From DSUN01 sp035527715 (GTDB taxonomy: Bacteria > Planctomycetota > PUPC01 > DSUN01), in the NCBI GenBank assembly GCA_035527715.1, contig DATKZY010000256.1, positions 1-19,519 on the forward strand: a stretch of DNA of 19,519 bases, in the 5' to 3' direction. Below are positions 6,565 to 14,693 of the stretch, piece by piece. The translations under genes and the position numbers were made by a program. Numbering within the stretch: the stretch's first letter is position 1; each line of letters opens with the position of its first letter. Below the pieces are notes generated by a model. The model was not told the origin of the DNA and searched no databases. It saw only the letters and a program-made list of their open reading frames with translations.

Positions 6565-6697
6565 TCTCACATTCACAGAATGCCAACTCCGCCTCTCAGG
6601 GGTTGGCACTCTGAGAACCCCTGGCCGGACGAGGCCGGATGGCCGATTCTCTCACAATGCCAACCCCGCCCGGGCGAGGAGGTTGGCATTCTGAGAA
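6565..6697. repeat. Two tandem palindromic repeats between genes of one operon
   Basis: Unit 1 pairs AGAATGCCAAC (6578-6588) with GTTGGCACTCT (6602-6612), with one mismatch. Unit 2 pairs AATGCCAACC (6656-6665) with GGTTGGCATT (6681-6690) perfectly, and outer TTCTC/GAGAA arms (6648-6652, 6693-6697) extend it. The units are 77 bases apart and share the consensus TTCTCAGAATGCCAACC ... GGTTGGCATTCTGAGAA. They fill most of the 6530-6712 gap. No promoter or gene is evident in that gap. Confidence 0.8.
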
Positions 6698-6712
6698 AAC
6701 GCGAGGACGACG

Positions 6713-9700
6713 ATGCCAAGAGATGACGGGCAGAGAGCTGTTCTGGCGTGTCTCCTCCTCGTCGCAGCCGGTCTCGCCGCGACGGCTGCGGAGCTTCAGG
6801 AGAAGCCCGGCGGGTCGCTGTCGCTGCAAGTGTCGTTCGACAAAGAGGTTACGGCGACGCTTGGGCCGGCGCCGGTGAGGCAGTCGCCCGGCGAGGCGGC
6901 CTGGAAGGCAGGGGACATCCTCAACAACGCCCAGGGCGCCGTGAGCTTCCGCATCCGCATCCCGAAGCAGGAGAAGCCGCCGCAGCACCCCTGGCCCCTG
7001 ATGTCGCTCTCGGGCACCCAGGCGGGCGAGTGGACGCTTCTCGTGAACGAGGCGCCCGAGCCGAAGCCCACCGGCAAGCCCAAGCCGCCCGACCAGCTCC
7101 CCGAGCCCGACGCCGGCCCGCTCGGCGCCGAGGCCGCTCTCAAAGGGGAGCTGGACGACGCGAAGAAGGAACCCGTCGGCCAGTTCACCTGCGAGGTCCG
7201 CACCAAGATCTTCGCCGAGGGCAACATCGCTGGTAAGACGGCTGCCGCGCAAAAAATCTTCGAGTGGGGCCAGTGGCACCAGGTCATCTGGACCTGGCGT
7301 TCGGTCCACCATTTCATCTACATTGACGGCAAGCTGCGGGGGACGAGTCTCCAGGTGAGCCGCATGCAGCCGATGGCGAGTGCGGAGGCCATCTTCCGCG
7401 TCCTCCTCGGCAAGGCCGAGCTGGCCGACTTGCGGCTCTACAAGCGCGCCCTCGACCCGCCCGACTCCATCGCCCTCGCCACCGCCCGCCCCGACCAACA
7501 CCTCCCGCCTTTCCCCGCGCTTCGCGTCTGGGCCGACTGGGGGCCAGCCAAGGGCAGGGCGATCGTGTACTTGGACGCCGTTCCCTCACCAAGCGCATCG
7601 GTAAGGGTGCGCCTCGTCGACGCGAGATCGGGACAGTTCCGGATGCTCGGCGAGGTTGATGAGTTCCCCTCCGGACTGAGTGAATTGCCTACCCATCTGC
7701 TACCTGATAAGCGGATTCCGCCGGGCACTTACCGCCTCGAAGCTGCGGCGCTCGATGATGATCGCAAGGAGGTGGCGAGGGCGAAGTCGGCGGAGTGGAC
7801 GTGTCCCGAGATGAAACAACCGTGGCTCGAGAGCCAGGTGGGGCAGCCTGACAAGCCAACTATTCTGCCCCCCTACACGCCCATTGAGGTCAAGGGCCAC
7901 TCCGTTCGGACCCTCCTCCGCGAGCACAGAGTGGACAGGATGGGTCTCTTCGAGGGCATCGTGGCTGCTGGGAGCGAGCTGCTCGCAGGGCCGGTCCGCC
8001 TCGACGTAGTCTGCGCCGGGAAGCGCCTTGTTTTCTCCGGCGGAGAAGGTCTCGGAGAGATCAAGAGCGCCGGCACTCACGCCGACTGGTCGGCAACCAC
8101 TGTCTCCCCCGAAGGCCACGAACTTACGGTGTTGGGCAGAATGGTTTACGACGGCATGGCATCGTTCGGCGTCCTCATGGCACCAGAGAGGGAACTGAGC
8201 GTTGAGCGCGTGGAACTGGTCATTCCCTTCCGTCCAGAGGTGATGCAGCACTTCCATTGCGTCGCATCCGGTTTCATCAACCGCTTCATGGCAGTGGAGA
8301 GGGATAAGGAGGGGCGCCATCAAGCACGGAATATCTGCTGGAACACCTATGCCCCGAAGGAGCCGAAACGGCGCGAGGGGGTGATCTACGACGCCAATGA
8401 CGTGCATCACCTGGACAGTGTGGACCGCTTCCGTTTTGTCCCCTACGTCCACGTCGGGAACAATCAACGCGGGCTGGCCTGGTTCGCAGAGAACGACCGA
8501 TTCTGGGTGCATGATCCGGGGAAGGTGCCCCCGATGGAGATCGTGGCAACGGAGAAGGAGATGGCGCTGCGCCTGAATATCATCGCTAAGCCAACCACGC
8601 TCTCTCAAGAGCAGCCGCTCTGGGTCGGGTTCCAACTCCTCGCCAACCCCTTCAAGCCGATGCCGAAGGACTGGCGGTCGTGGATCGTGGGCGATTACCG
8701 CAAGGACACGGAGTTCGCCAAGAAAGCGCCCTATCGCTTCTGGTGGCACTGGAATGAGTACGCCAAGAGCTTCGTGCCCTATCCCGGCGGCGTCCAGGGC
8801 AAGACCTATCAGGATTGGGTCGGGAAGTTCAAGAACGACGACCTGATTCACGCGCCCTTCATCAACTTCGGCGTGCCCGCCGACAGCGGCCTCTACGGCC
8901 CGCCCTTCTTCGACGAGATGGCCGTGCTGCCCTACTCGTGGAAGCTCCACAACAGCCGCCCGCACCAGGACTACGTGGCCTACTGGCTCGACAAGTGCGC
9001 GAAGGAGATCGGCATCAAGGGCGTCTACGTGGACGAGCCGTACTGCGAGCCGTACTCGTATAACGTCCTGGCGAGCGACGCGCCCTACATTCGAGCCGAC
9101 GGCACGCGGGCGGTCGGCTACCGCTGGCTCGAGGCCCGCGACTACTTCCGCCGCATCAAGCAGACCTTCACCGACCTCGGCCTGCAATACTCGCTCTGGG
9201 TCCACACCACCAACTACAAGGCCACGCCCGCCCTGACCTTCGTGGACATCTCGATGGACGGCGAGCACCCGATGATCTGGGTGCCGTCGTTCCAGGACTA
9301 TCACATCTTCTACAACGCCGAGCGGTCGCGGGGCTACATCAGCGGGATTCCGTTCGGGTTCGTCGGCACGCAGATGTTCCACGGCAACACGGAGCCGAAG
9401 ACGTTCCCCGGCCTTTGGGTGAAGTCGCGCACGTATCTCGCCGTCACCCTGCCCAATCAGGTGTTGCCGCAGACCATTGGCATCACCGACGAGCTGGACC
9501 GCATTCACAATCTCTGGCACTGGTTTGGCATCGGCGACGAGGGGGTCGAGGAGGTCACTGAGCCGTGTGGCGGCGTGGCGAATCGCAAGCGCGGCCAGGC
9601 GCTCCTCTACGCCACGGCGCCGTGGAAGGGCTCGCGGATCGACTTCGCCGACGGCCTCAAGCCCCTCGACCTCGGCAAGCCGCATGTCCATGCCTGGAAC

Positions 9701-10903
9701 GCCGAGACCGGCGCGTCGCTCGTCGTGGGCGGCAAGACGCTCGTTGACCTGGCCATGCCGAACGACGTGGCGGTCGTCTTCGCCCGTGGCGCCGACAAGC
9801 CGCAGGCATCGCGGCCCGAGGGCGCCTTGCTCGGCGTCTCCTTCGACAAGGGCATTGAGCCCGACTTTGGCGGAGGATTGCTCGTGGCCAGCGGCGCGGG
9901 CGACGTGTCGGGCAAGGCCCTCGCCGCGGGCTTCGACAAGCCGGCCGTCGGCTATCCCATCGTGCCGTCGTGGGTGCAGGGGAGCGTCGAGTTCGACCTG
10001 AATGTGAAGTCCCTGAGCCGGCGCCCGCTGCGGATCATCGGCATCGAGCACCACCTCGACGTCACGCTGTCCGCGGTGCAGCGGGGCGAGGAGAAGGGGT
10101 TGCTGCTCGTCGCCAATGAGGTCGTGCCCCAGGAGAAGCTGGCCTACCAGAGCGGCCGGCTGCCGATGGCGAAGCACGAAGCGTTCGTGCCCGTGCCAGT
10201 TGGCGAATGGGGGCGCGTCGCCCTCGTGTGGCGGTCGGGGCAGTATGACCTCTACTGGAGCGGGAAGCGGCTCGGCGGCATCACCGCCCCCGCAGCGCCC
10301 AGGCTCCGCGACGCCTCGGCGCCGGCGTGCGGCGTTTGGCTTGGCGATGGTCCTGTAGGCGGGACGTCCCCGTCCCGCGATTCGCGGCGTGGGGACACGC
10401 CGCCTACAGGGGGCGACACGGCTCAGGCCGTGCTCGACAACGTGCTGGTCTACGACTGGGCGCTGCGGCCCGAGGACTTGGTCGGCCGTGGCCCGATGGC
10501 CCCGGCGAAGCGTCCCCCGCGGGGCGATGCGTTCGACGTGCGCGCCTGGGGCGAGAAGCTCAATGAGCTGGCCGTCGGCATCCACCTGGCCGACACCAAG
10601 GACTGGGAGAAGGTCACGGCGGTCAAGTTCACCGTCTTCGACGCCGAGGCGCCGGCCGCGCCCCTCGGCACGGCGGAGCTGACGCCCTGGCTCGGCACGG
10701 GCGCGACGCGCCTCACCCTGGCCGCGCCGAAGGCCCCCGGGCCAGCCCTGGGCGAAGCGAGGGGCGGCGACCCGCTGGCCGAACTGGAGCTTGACCGCGA
10801 GCTGATCATTCAGGCGGATCTCTACCACGACAAGGACCTGCTGACGACGAAGAAGGCCCCCGTGCAAATCGGCGGCATGGCCGCCAAGGAGCAAAGAAGA
10901 TGA
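6713..10903 (+). CDS. Large secreted LamG / GH123-like (DUF6067) / LamG protein
   Basis: This is a 1396-aa protein. The ATG at 6713 follows GAGGA (6703-6707) and opens a signal peptide of about 26 residues (cleavage after ATAA). Residues about 30-250 resemble a concanavalin-A/LamG lectin fold (FIYIDGKLRGTS, then LADLRLYKRALDP). Residues about 395-660 match the DUF6067/GH123 N-terminal type (GNNQRGLAWFAENDRFW). A TIM-barrel segment follows (about 660-950) with KGVYVDEPYCEP and an adjacent Asp774-Glu775 pair. Characterised GH123 N-acetylgalactosaminidases use such a pair for substrate-assisted catalysis. A second LamG-like domain (about 1040-1250, ending VLDNVLVYDWAL) carries an in-frame palindromic element at 1214-1233. 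The protein probably acts on an extracellular glycan. The segment of about 7590-8660 uses looser codons than the rest. Its stop overlaps the next start (ATGA). Confidence 0.85.
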   Translation: MPRDDGQRAVLACLLLVAAGLAATAAELQEKPGGSLSLQVSFDKEVTATLGPAPVRQSPGEAAWKAGDILNNAQGAVSFRIRIPKQEKPPQHPWPLMSLSGTQAGEWTLLVNEAPEPKPTGKPKPPDQLPEPDAGPLGAEAALKGELDDAKKEPVGQFTCEVRTKIFAEGNIAGKTAAAQKIFEWGQWHQVIWTWRSVHHFIYIDGKLRGTSLQVSRMQPMASAEAIFRVLLGKAELADLRLYKRALDPPDSIALATARPDQHLPPFPALRVWADWGPAKGRAIVYLDAVPSPSASVRVRLVDARSGQFRMLGEVDEFPSGLSELPTHLLPDKRIPPGTYRLEAAALDDDRKEVARAKSAEWTCPEMKQPWLESQVGQPDKPTILPPYTPIEVKGHSVRTLLREHRVDRMGLFEGIVAAGSELLAGPVRLDVVCAGKRLVFSGGEGLGEIKSAGTHADWSATTVSPEGHELTVLGRMVYDGMASFGVLMAPERELSVERVELVIPFRPEVMQHFHCVASGFINRFMAVERDKEGRHQARNICWNTYAPKEPKRREGVIYDANDVHHLDSVDRFRFVPYVHVGNNQRGLAWFAENDRFWVHDPGKVPPMEIVATEKEMALRLNIIAKPTTLSQEQPLWVGFQLLANPFKPMPKDWRSWIVGDYRKDTEFAKKAPYRFWWHWNEYAKSFVPYPGGVQGKTYQDWVGKFKNDDLIHAPFINFGVPADSGLYGPPFFDEMAVLPYSWKLHNSRPHQDYVAYWLDKCAKEIGIKGVYVDEPYCEPYSYNVLASDAPYIRADGTRAVGYRWLEARDYFRRIKQTFTDLGLQYSLWVHTTNYKATPALTFVDISMDGEHPMIWVPSFQDYHIFYNAERSRGYISGIPFGFVGTQMFHGNTEPKTFPGLWVKSRTYLAVTLPNQVLPQTIGITDELDRIHNLWHWFGIGDEGVEEVTEPCGGVANRKRGQALLYATAPWKGSRIDFADGLKPLDLGKPHVHAWNAETGASLVVGGKTLVDLAMPNDVAVVFARGADKPQASRPEGALLGVSFDKGIEPDFGGGLLVASGAGDVSGKALAAGFDKPAVGYPIVPSWVQGSVEFDLNVKSLSRRPLRIIGIEHHLDVTLSAVQRGEEKGLLLVANEVVPQEKLAYQSGRLPMAKHEAFVPVPVGEWGRVALVWRSGQYDLYWSGKRLGGITAPAAPRLRDASAPACGVWLGDGPVGGTSPSRDSRRGDTPPTGGDTAQAVLDNVLVYDWALRPEDLVGRGPMAPAKRPPRGDAFDVRAWGEKLNELAVGIHLADTKDWEKVTAVKFTVFDAEAPAAPLGTAELTPWLGTGATRLTLAAPKAPGPALGEARGGDPLAELELDRELIIQADLYHDKDLLTTKKAPVQIGGMAAKEQRR
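10352..10410 (+). repeat. In-frame palindromic repeat element inside the LamG domain
   Basis: The 59-base element is bounded by perfect 11-base inverted repeats, CCTGTAGGCGG (10352-10362) and CCGCCTACAGG (10400-10410). Internally it also contains GCGGGAC/GTCCCGC and GCGGCGTG/CACGCCGC hairpins, so it can fold in two alternative ways. It encodes VGGTSPSRDSRRGDTPPT within PVGG...PPTG, between LGDG and DTAQAVLDN of a lectin-like domain. The peptide resembles that of the element at 1070-1178. Confidence 0.82.
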
Positions 10904-12939
10904 GGACGCTGTCTCTGGTGGTGGCTGTCCTGGCAGCGGCGGGAAGCGCGTTCTCGGAGGAGCCGCTCGTCCCTATCCGCCAGTCGAGCGGGCTGGTCGC
11001 GCCGCTCGTGGAGGCGGCGCCGAAGATTGATGGGAAGCTGGACGATGCCGTGTGGCAGAAGGCCCAGCCGCTCCGCCACTTCGGCTTCCGCAACAAGGCG
11101 GTGCGCTACCAGACCGAGGGTTGGCTCTGCCGCGACGCGGCCAACTTCTACTTCGCCGCACGCTGCTTCGATGACAACCTCGCCGGCCTCGTCACCGAGT
11201 TCGAGGGCCGGGCGCTCTGGAAGAACGACTGCATCGAGCTGTTCGTCGTGCCCGAGAAGAAGGAGCTGTTCTTCGCCCACCTGATCGCCACCTGCGACGG
11301 GCGGACGGCCGGCACGACCTGGGTGCCCGACGAGTGGGGCGAGCCGACCCGCGGCAAGGACGTGAAGCTCGCCGCCGCCACGGGCCGCGAGAAGGACGCC
11401 TGGACGATGGAGCTGGCGGTGCCCATCGCCGCCTTCGGCCACGCCGTCACGCCGCAGAGCGTGTGGGCGCTCGGCTTCAACCGCGAGAAGCACGGCGACC
11501 CGCCCGAGGTCTCGAGCTTCCAGGGCGGCTTCAACCGCCCCCGCGAATACCCCGACCTCGTCTTCGACGGCCGCACGCTCGTCGTGGATGGCCTCGGCAT
11601 CCGCAACCTGGGAACGAAGACGGAGAAGCTCACGCTGATCGTTTCGGGCGCCAAGGGAAGGAAGGAGATCGCAGCGACGGTCGAGCCGGGCCAGCGGGCA
11701 CAGGTGAGCTGGAGTCCTGCCGTGGCCAACTCCACCGAGGGAGAAGAGTTGAGCTTCGCCGCCCAGAGGGACGGGAAGACGCTTGTCAGCGAGAGCTACC
11801 TCCTCGTCGCGCCGCCGAGGAAGGACGAGCCGATTGACGTGGCGAAGATTCCGATTTCGCACTTCGCGAAGTCCGTAATGGACGACCCTGGCTTCTTCCC
11901 CGTCAGCGTGTGGCTTCAGCCGGCGGGACAGGCCGAGAAGTACAAGGCGATGGGCGTCAACGTCTACGTCGGCGGCGTGGATTCCTACCCGCGGCCGAAG
12001 GACCGCGAGTTCCTCGACGCGATTCAGAAGCAGGGGATGTACGCCATCTGCCCCTACAAGAAGCAATACGTCGAGGCGAAGCTCCACGAGCATCCCGCCT
12101 TCATCGGCTGGATGTTCGGCGACGAGCCGGACAACGTGGACGCGGCGACCGGCCAGGTGAAGCACACACCCGAGGCGCTGCTGGCCGACTTTGCGAAGAT
12201 CCGCCGCGATGACCCCGCCCACCGCGTCTACCTCAACCTCGGCTGCGGCGTGGCCAACGAACGCTTCGTCGGGCGCGGCGCCACCGACGAGCAATACGCC
12301 GACTACCCGAAGGCGTGCGACATCGTTTCCTACGACGTCTATCCCTGCAACAGCATCCAGCCCGACGGCCCCGGCCGCCTGCACCTCGTGGCGAAGGGCG
12401 TTGACCGCCTCCGCAAGTGGGCCGGCCCGGGCAAGAAGGTCTGGTGCTGGATCGAGGCGAACAAGATATCGAAGGGCGATGGCCGCGCCCCGACGCCCGA
12501 CGAGGTGAAAACCCAGATCTGGATGGCCCTCGTCCACGGCGCCGACGGCTACGGCTTCTTCTGCCACTCGTGGGCGGGGCAGCGGGCGAGCGTGTCGGCC
12601 ATCGCGCCCGAGATGCAGGCCGCGCTCGCGCCCGTCAACGCCGAGGTCCACAAGCTCGCCCCCGTGCTCAACAGCCCGACCATCGCCGACGCCGCGGCGG
12701 TGAAGCCCTCAATGGGCAGCCGTGTGGACGTGATGGTGAAGCGGCACGAGGGCGCGACCTGGGTCTTCGCCGTCAACATGTTCCGCAAGCCCGAGAAGGC
12801 CACGATTACAGTCAAGGGCCTTGGCGACGCAAAGGCCGAGGCGCTCTTCGAGGGCCGCACCGTGGCCGTCAAGGGCGGGGTCCTCACCGACGACTTCGCC
12901 CCCTACGCCGTCCATCGCTATAGGATCGGGCACAAGTAG
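10900..12939 (+). CDS. Secreted CBM9-like / TIM-barrel glycoside-hydrolase-like protein
   Basis: This is a 679-aa protein. The ATG at 10900-10902 overlaps the previous stop (ATGA) and is preceded by AAGGAG (10886-10891) with an 8-base spacer. A signal peptide covers residues 1-19 (cleavage after AFS). Residues about 36-228 look like a family-9 carbohydrate-binding/DOMON-like module: KIDGKLDDAVWQKA (42-55), KNDCIELFVV (108-117) and a closing YPDLVF. A TIM-barrel region (about 320-600) contains AFIGWMFGDEPDN with Asp408-Glu409, the kind of acidic pair found at glycoside hydrolase active sites. A short beta-sandwich ends the protein (about 605-675). The enzyme family cannot be fixed by eye; GH2/GH42-like and GH123-like folds are options. 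Overlap with the 1396-aa gene suggests the two products are needed together. Confidence 0.85.
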   Translation: MRTLSLVVAVLAAAGSAFSEEPLVPIRQSSGLVAPLVEAAPKIDGKLDDAVWQKAQPLRHFGFRNKAVRYQTEGWLCRDAANFYFAARCFDDNLAGLVTEFEGRALWKNDCIELFVVPEKKELFFAHLIATCDGRTAGTTWVPDEWGEPTRGKDVKLAAATGREKDAWTMELAVPIAAFGHAVTPQSVWALGFNREKHGDPPEVSSFQGGFNRPREYPDLVFDGRTLVVDGLGIRNLGTKTEKLTLIVSGAKGRKEIAATVEPGQRAQVSWSPAVANSTEGEELSFAAQRDGKTLVSESYLLVAPPRKDEPIDVAKIPISHFAKSVMDDPGFFPVSVWLQPAGQAEKYKAMGVNVYVGGVDSYPRPKDREFLDAIQKQGMYAICPYKKQYVEAKLHEHPAFIGWMFGDEPDNVDAATGQVKHTPEALLADFAKIRRDDPAHRVYLNLGCGVANERFVGRGATDEQYADYPKACDIVSYDVYPCNSIQPDGPGRLHLVAKGVDRLRKWAGPGKKVWCWIEANKISKGDGRAPTPDEVKTQIWMALVHGADGYGFFCHSWAGQRASVSAIAPEMQAALAPVNAEVHKLAPVLNSPTIADAAAVKPSMGSRVDVMVKRHEGATWVFAVNMFRKPEKATITVKGLGDAKAEALFEGRTVAVKGGVLTDDFAPYAVHRYRIGHK

Positions 12940-12960
12940 TGCGCCAAGACCGCCCTCCTT

Positions 12961-13050
12961 GTCATTCCGAGGAGCGTGACGACGAGGAATCTCGCGGGGC
13001 CAAGGGCCGGCGCTCTCCTTGGCGAGATGCTTCGCTGCGTTCAGCATGAC
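12961..13050. repeat. Widespread dispersed repeat (GTCATTCCGAGGAGCG ... CAGCATGAC type)
   Basis: The segment starts GTCATTCCGAGGAGCGTGAC and ends GCTTCGCTGCGTTCAGCATGAC-like, with short inverted ends GTCAT/ATGAC. I recognise this as an intergenic repeat found in many bacterial phyla, whose spurious translation reads like VMLNAAKHLAKE or RRHAPRNDKEG. It lies just after the stop at 12939 and does not encode a gene. Confidence 0.75.
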
Positions 13051-13135
13051 CACGCGAGCGGCCGTCTCGCACACAAGAGAAGACTCCTGACTCCGGGCAC
13101 AAGAAAAGACTCCGCATGAGAAACGACGCCGGGAG

Positions 13136-13158
13136 AAACGACTCCGGGAGTCGTTTTT
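13136..13158 (+). terminator. Rho-independent terminator for the + strand gene run
   Basis: AAACGACT (13136-13143), a 5-base loop CCGGG, AGTCGTTT (13149-13156) and a run of five T ending at 13158 form a typical intrinsic terminator, about 200 bases after the stop at 12939. Degenerate copies of the arm (GACTCC, CGACGCCGGGAG) precede it at about 13080-13135. Confidence 0.7.
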
Positions 13159-13198
13159 GCAGTCCTAACTACCTGCATGGCAATATCTTAGGATTGCG

Positions 13199-13222
13199 AA
13201 AAAGACTCCCGGAGTCGTTTTT
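13199..13222 (-). terminator. Rho-independent terminator for the phd-pin-cls cluster
   Basis: On the minus strand GACTC (13216-13212), loop CGG, GAGTC (13208-13204) is followed by a run of five T (complement of AAAAA, 13199-13203). It lies a few bases beyond the cls stop at 13229. The sequence repeats the + strand terminator at 13136-13158 almost exactly. Confidence 0.7.
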
Positions 13223-13228
13223 GCCTTC

Positions 13229-14650
13229 TCAGAGGAGCGGCGAGGCCAGGCGGGCGAAGGAGCAGCGGAGGCGGTCGCCGAGGCGCGTCTCGTAGGCCAA
13301 CGGGTCCTCGACGGGGACGGACCTGACTCGGTACTGCTCGAAGAGGTCGAGAAGCTGCGGGATGTCGTGCCGCGAGTAGACGAAGCAGCTCACCTCGAAC
13401 GCCAGGCGGAAGCTGCGGCAGTCCATGTTCGCCGACCCCGCCGTGCACCAGTGGTCGTCCACGATCATCAGCTTGCCGTGGAGCATGCCGCCGCGGTATT
13501 CGTAGACGCGGATGCCGGCCTCGATGAGCTCGCGGTAGGCCGAGCGGCCCGCCCAGAGCGTGAGCCACGAATCGCTGACCTCGGGCACGACGATCTCCAC
13601 CTTCACCCCCGATAACGCGGCGCAGATGACCGCCGACTGCATGGACTCGGGCGGGATGAAGTAGGGCGTGACGATGCGCAGCGACTGGCGCGCGCTGCGC
13701 ACGGCCAGGAGATGGGCGAACTCGGCCGAGCTGCCCAGCGCGGTCGGCTCGCTGGGAACAATCTGCACCACCTCGTCGCCCGCGGCCGCCGGGGCCGGGC
13801 AGTAGCGCCCCACCTCGAGCGGCTCGCCCGTCGTGTAATACCAGTCCTTGAGAAACACCTGCTGGAGGTCGAGGACGGCGGGGCCGCGGACGAGCATCGA
13901 GAGGTCCTGCCAGGCCCGCTTCCCCTTGCGGCGGGTCGCGTACTCATCCCCCACGTTGCGGCCGCCCGTGAGCGCCGCCGCGCCGTCGAAGACCGCGATC
14001 TTGCGGTGCATCCGGTAGTTGAGGTAGAAGCGCTTCCGCAGCGGGTCCACGGGGTGAAAGAAGTCCACCTGCACCCCCGCGGCCCGCAGGCGCGCGAGAC
14101 AGCTCTTGTGGAACCACAGGGCGCCCACGGCGTCGAGGAGCAGGCGGCACTCGACGCCCTCACGGGCCTTCGCACACAGGGCCTCGGTCACCGCGTTCCC
14201 CGTCGCGTCGTTCTGGTAGATGTAGAATTCGAGGTGGACGTGGTCCCTGGCGGAGCGGATGCCCGAGAGGAGCATCTCGCGGAAGCTCGGCCCGTCGGCG
14301 GCAAACTCCACGGCGTTGCCGGGCCGGGCGGGGAAGCCCTCCATGCGCTCGATGGCCTCGGCGAGGGCGCGGAACTCGCCGCGCGCGAACTCCTCCGCCG
14401 CCTCGCCGATGGGGGGCAGGAGAGCCGTCCGCTCGCGGAACTCCTCCTCCTTGCGCTCGTACTTCCGCCGCACGCGCTCGGGCCGCCGCCACGACAGGGC
14501 GAAGAACAGCAGCACGCCGACGAACGGGATGAAGACCACGGCGAGCACCCAGGCGAGCGTGGCCGTGGGGTGCCGCCGCTGCACGAGCACCACGGGCATC
14601 GCCGCGAGGGCGAGGGCAAGAGCGACGGCTTCAGCGATCCACAGCCACAT
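13229..14650 (-). CDS. cls: Cardiolipin synthase-like phospholipase D family protein
   Basis: This is a 473-aa protein, the usual length for bacterial ClsA-type enzymes. The ATG at 14650 is preceded by GGGAGG (14658-14663) with a 7-base spacer. Two N-terminal membrane segments are visible (about 1-22 and 31-53), the usual anchor of this family. Both HKD catalytic motifs are intact: HRKIAVFD (His215, Lys217, Asp222) followed by GGRNVGDEY, and HGKLMIVD (His391, Lys393, Asp398) followed by AGSANMD. The family condenses two phosphatidylglycerol molecules into cardiolipin at the inner membrane; some members have other alcohol acceptors. It is last in a minus-strand cluster, 36 bases after the PIN toxin gene, with a terminator immediately downstream. 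The specific paralogue is not determined. Confidence 0.92.
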   Translation of the reverse strand: MWLWIAEAVALALALAAMPVVLVQRRHPTATLAWVLAVVFIPFVGVLLFFALSWRRPERVRRKYERKEEEFRERTALLPPIGEAAEEFARGEFRALAEAIERMEGFPARPGNAVEFAADGPSFREMLLSGIRSARDHVHLEFYIYQNDATGNAVTEALCAKAREGVECRLLLDAVGALWFHKSCLARLRAAGVQVDFFHPVDPLRKRFYLNYRMHRKIAVFDGAAALTGGRNVGDEYATRRKGKRAWQDLSMLVRGPAVLDLQQVFLKDWYYTTGEPLEVGRYCPAPAAAGDEVVQIVPSEPTALGSSAEFAHLLAVRSARQSLRIVTPYFIPPESMQSAVICAALSGVKVEIVVPEVSDSWLTLWAGRSAYRELIEAGIRVYEYRGGMLHGKLMIVDDHWCTAGSANMDCRSFRLAFEVSCFVYSRHDIPQLLDLFEQYRVRSVPVEDPLAYETRLGDRLRCSFARLASPLL

Positions 14651-14670
14651 GGCAATGCCTCCCTGCGGCG

Positions 14671-14693
14671 GCCTGGCGGCGCCGCCTCAGGCC
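14671..14693 (-). other. GC-rich hairpin between the PIN and cls genes
   Basis: GGCGGCGCCGCC (14675-14686) is self-complementary, and flanking GGCCT/AGGCC arms extend the stem across the PIN stop codon (14687-14689). There is no following T run, so it is not a simple terminator. It could reduce read-through or stabilise the upstream message. Confidence 0.4.

Noticed and set aside
6575..6726. Small + strand frames across the twin hairpins
   Set aside because: They consist of repeat sequence only and lack a ribosome-binding site.
7700..10894. Minus-strand open frame of more than 1000 codons opposite the 1396-aa gene
   Set aside because: It mirrors a gene with a signal peptide and clear domains. 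G/C-ending codons remove stops from the opposite frame, and the translation shows no recognisable domain.
12940..13074. Minus-strand frame reading VMLNAAKHLAKE and RRHAPRNDKEG
   Set aside because: This is the known spurious translation of a dispersed repeat and continues antisense to the 679-aa gene.
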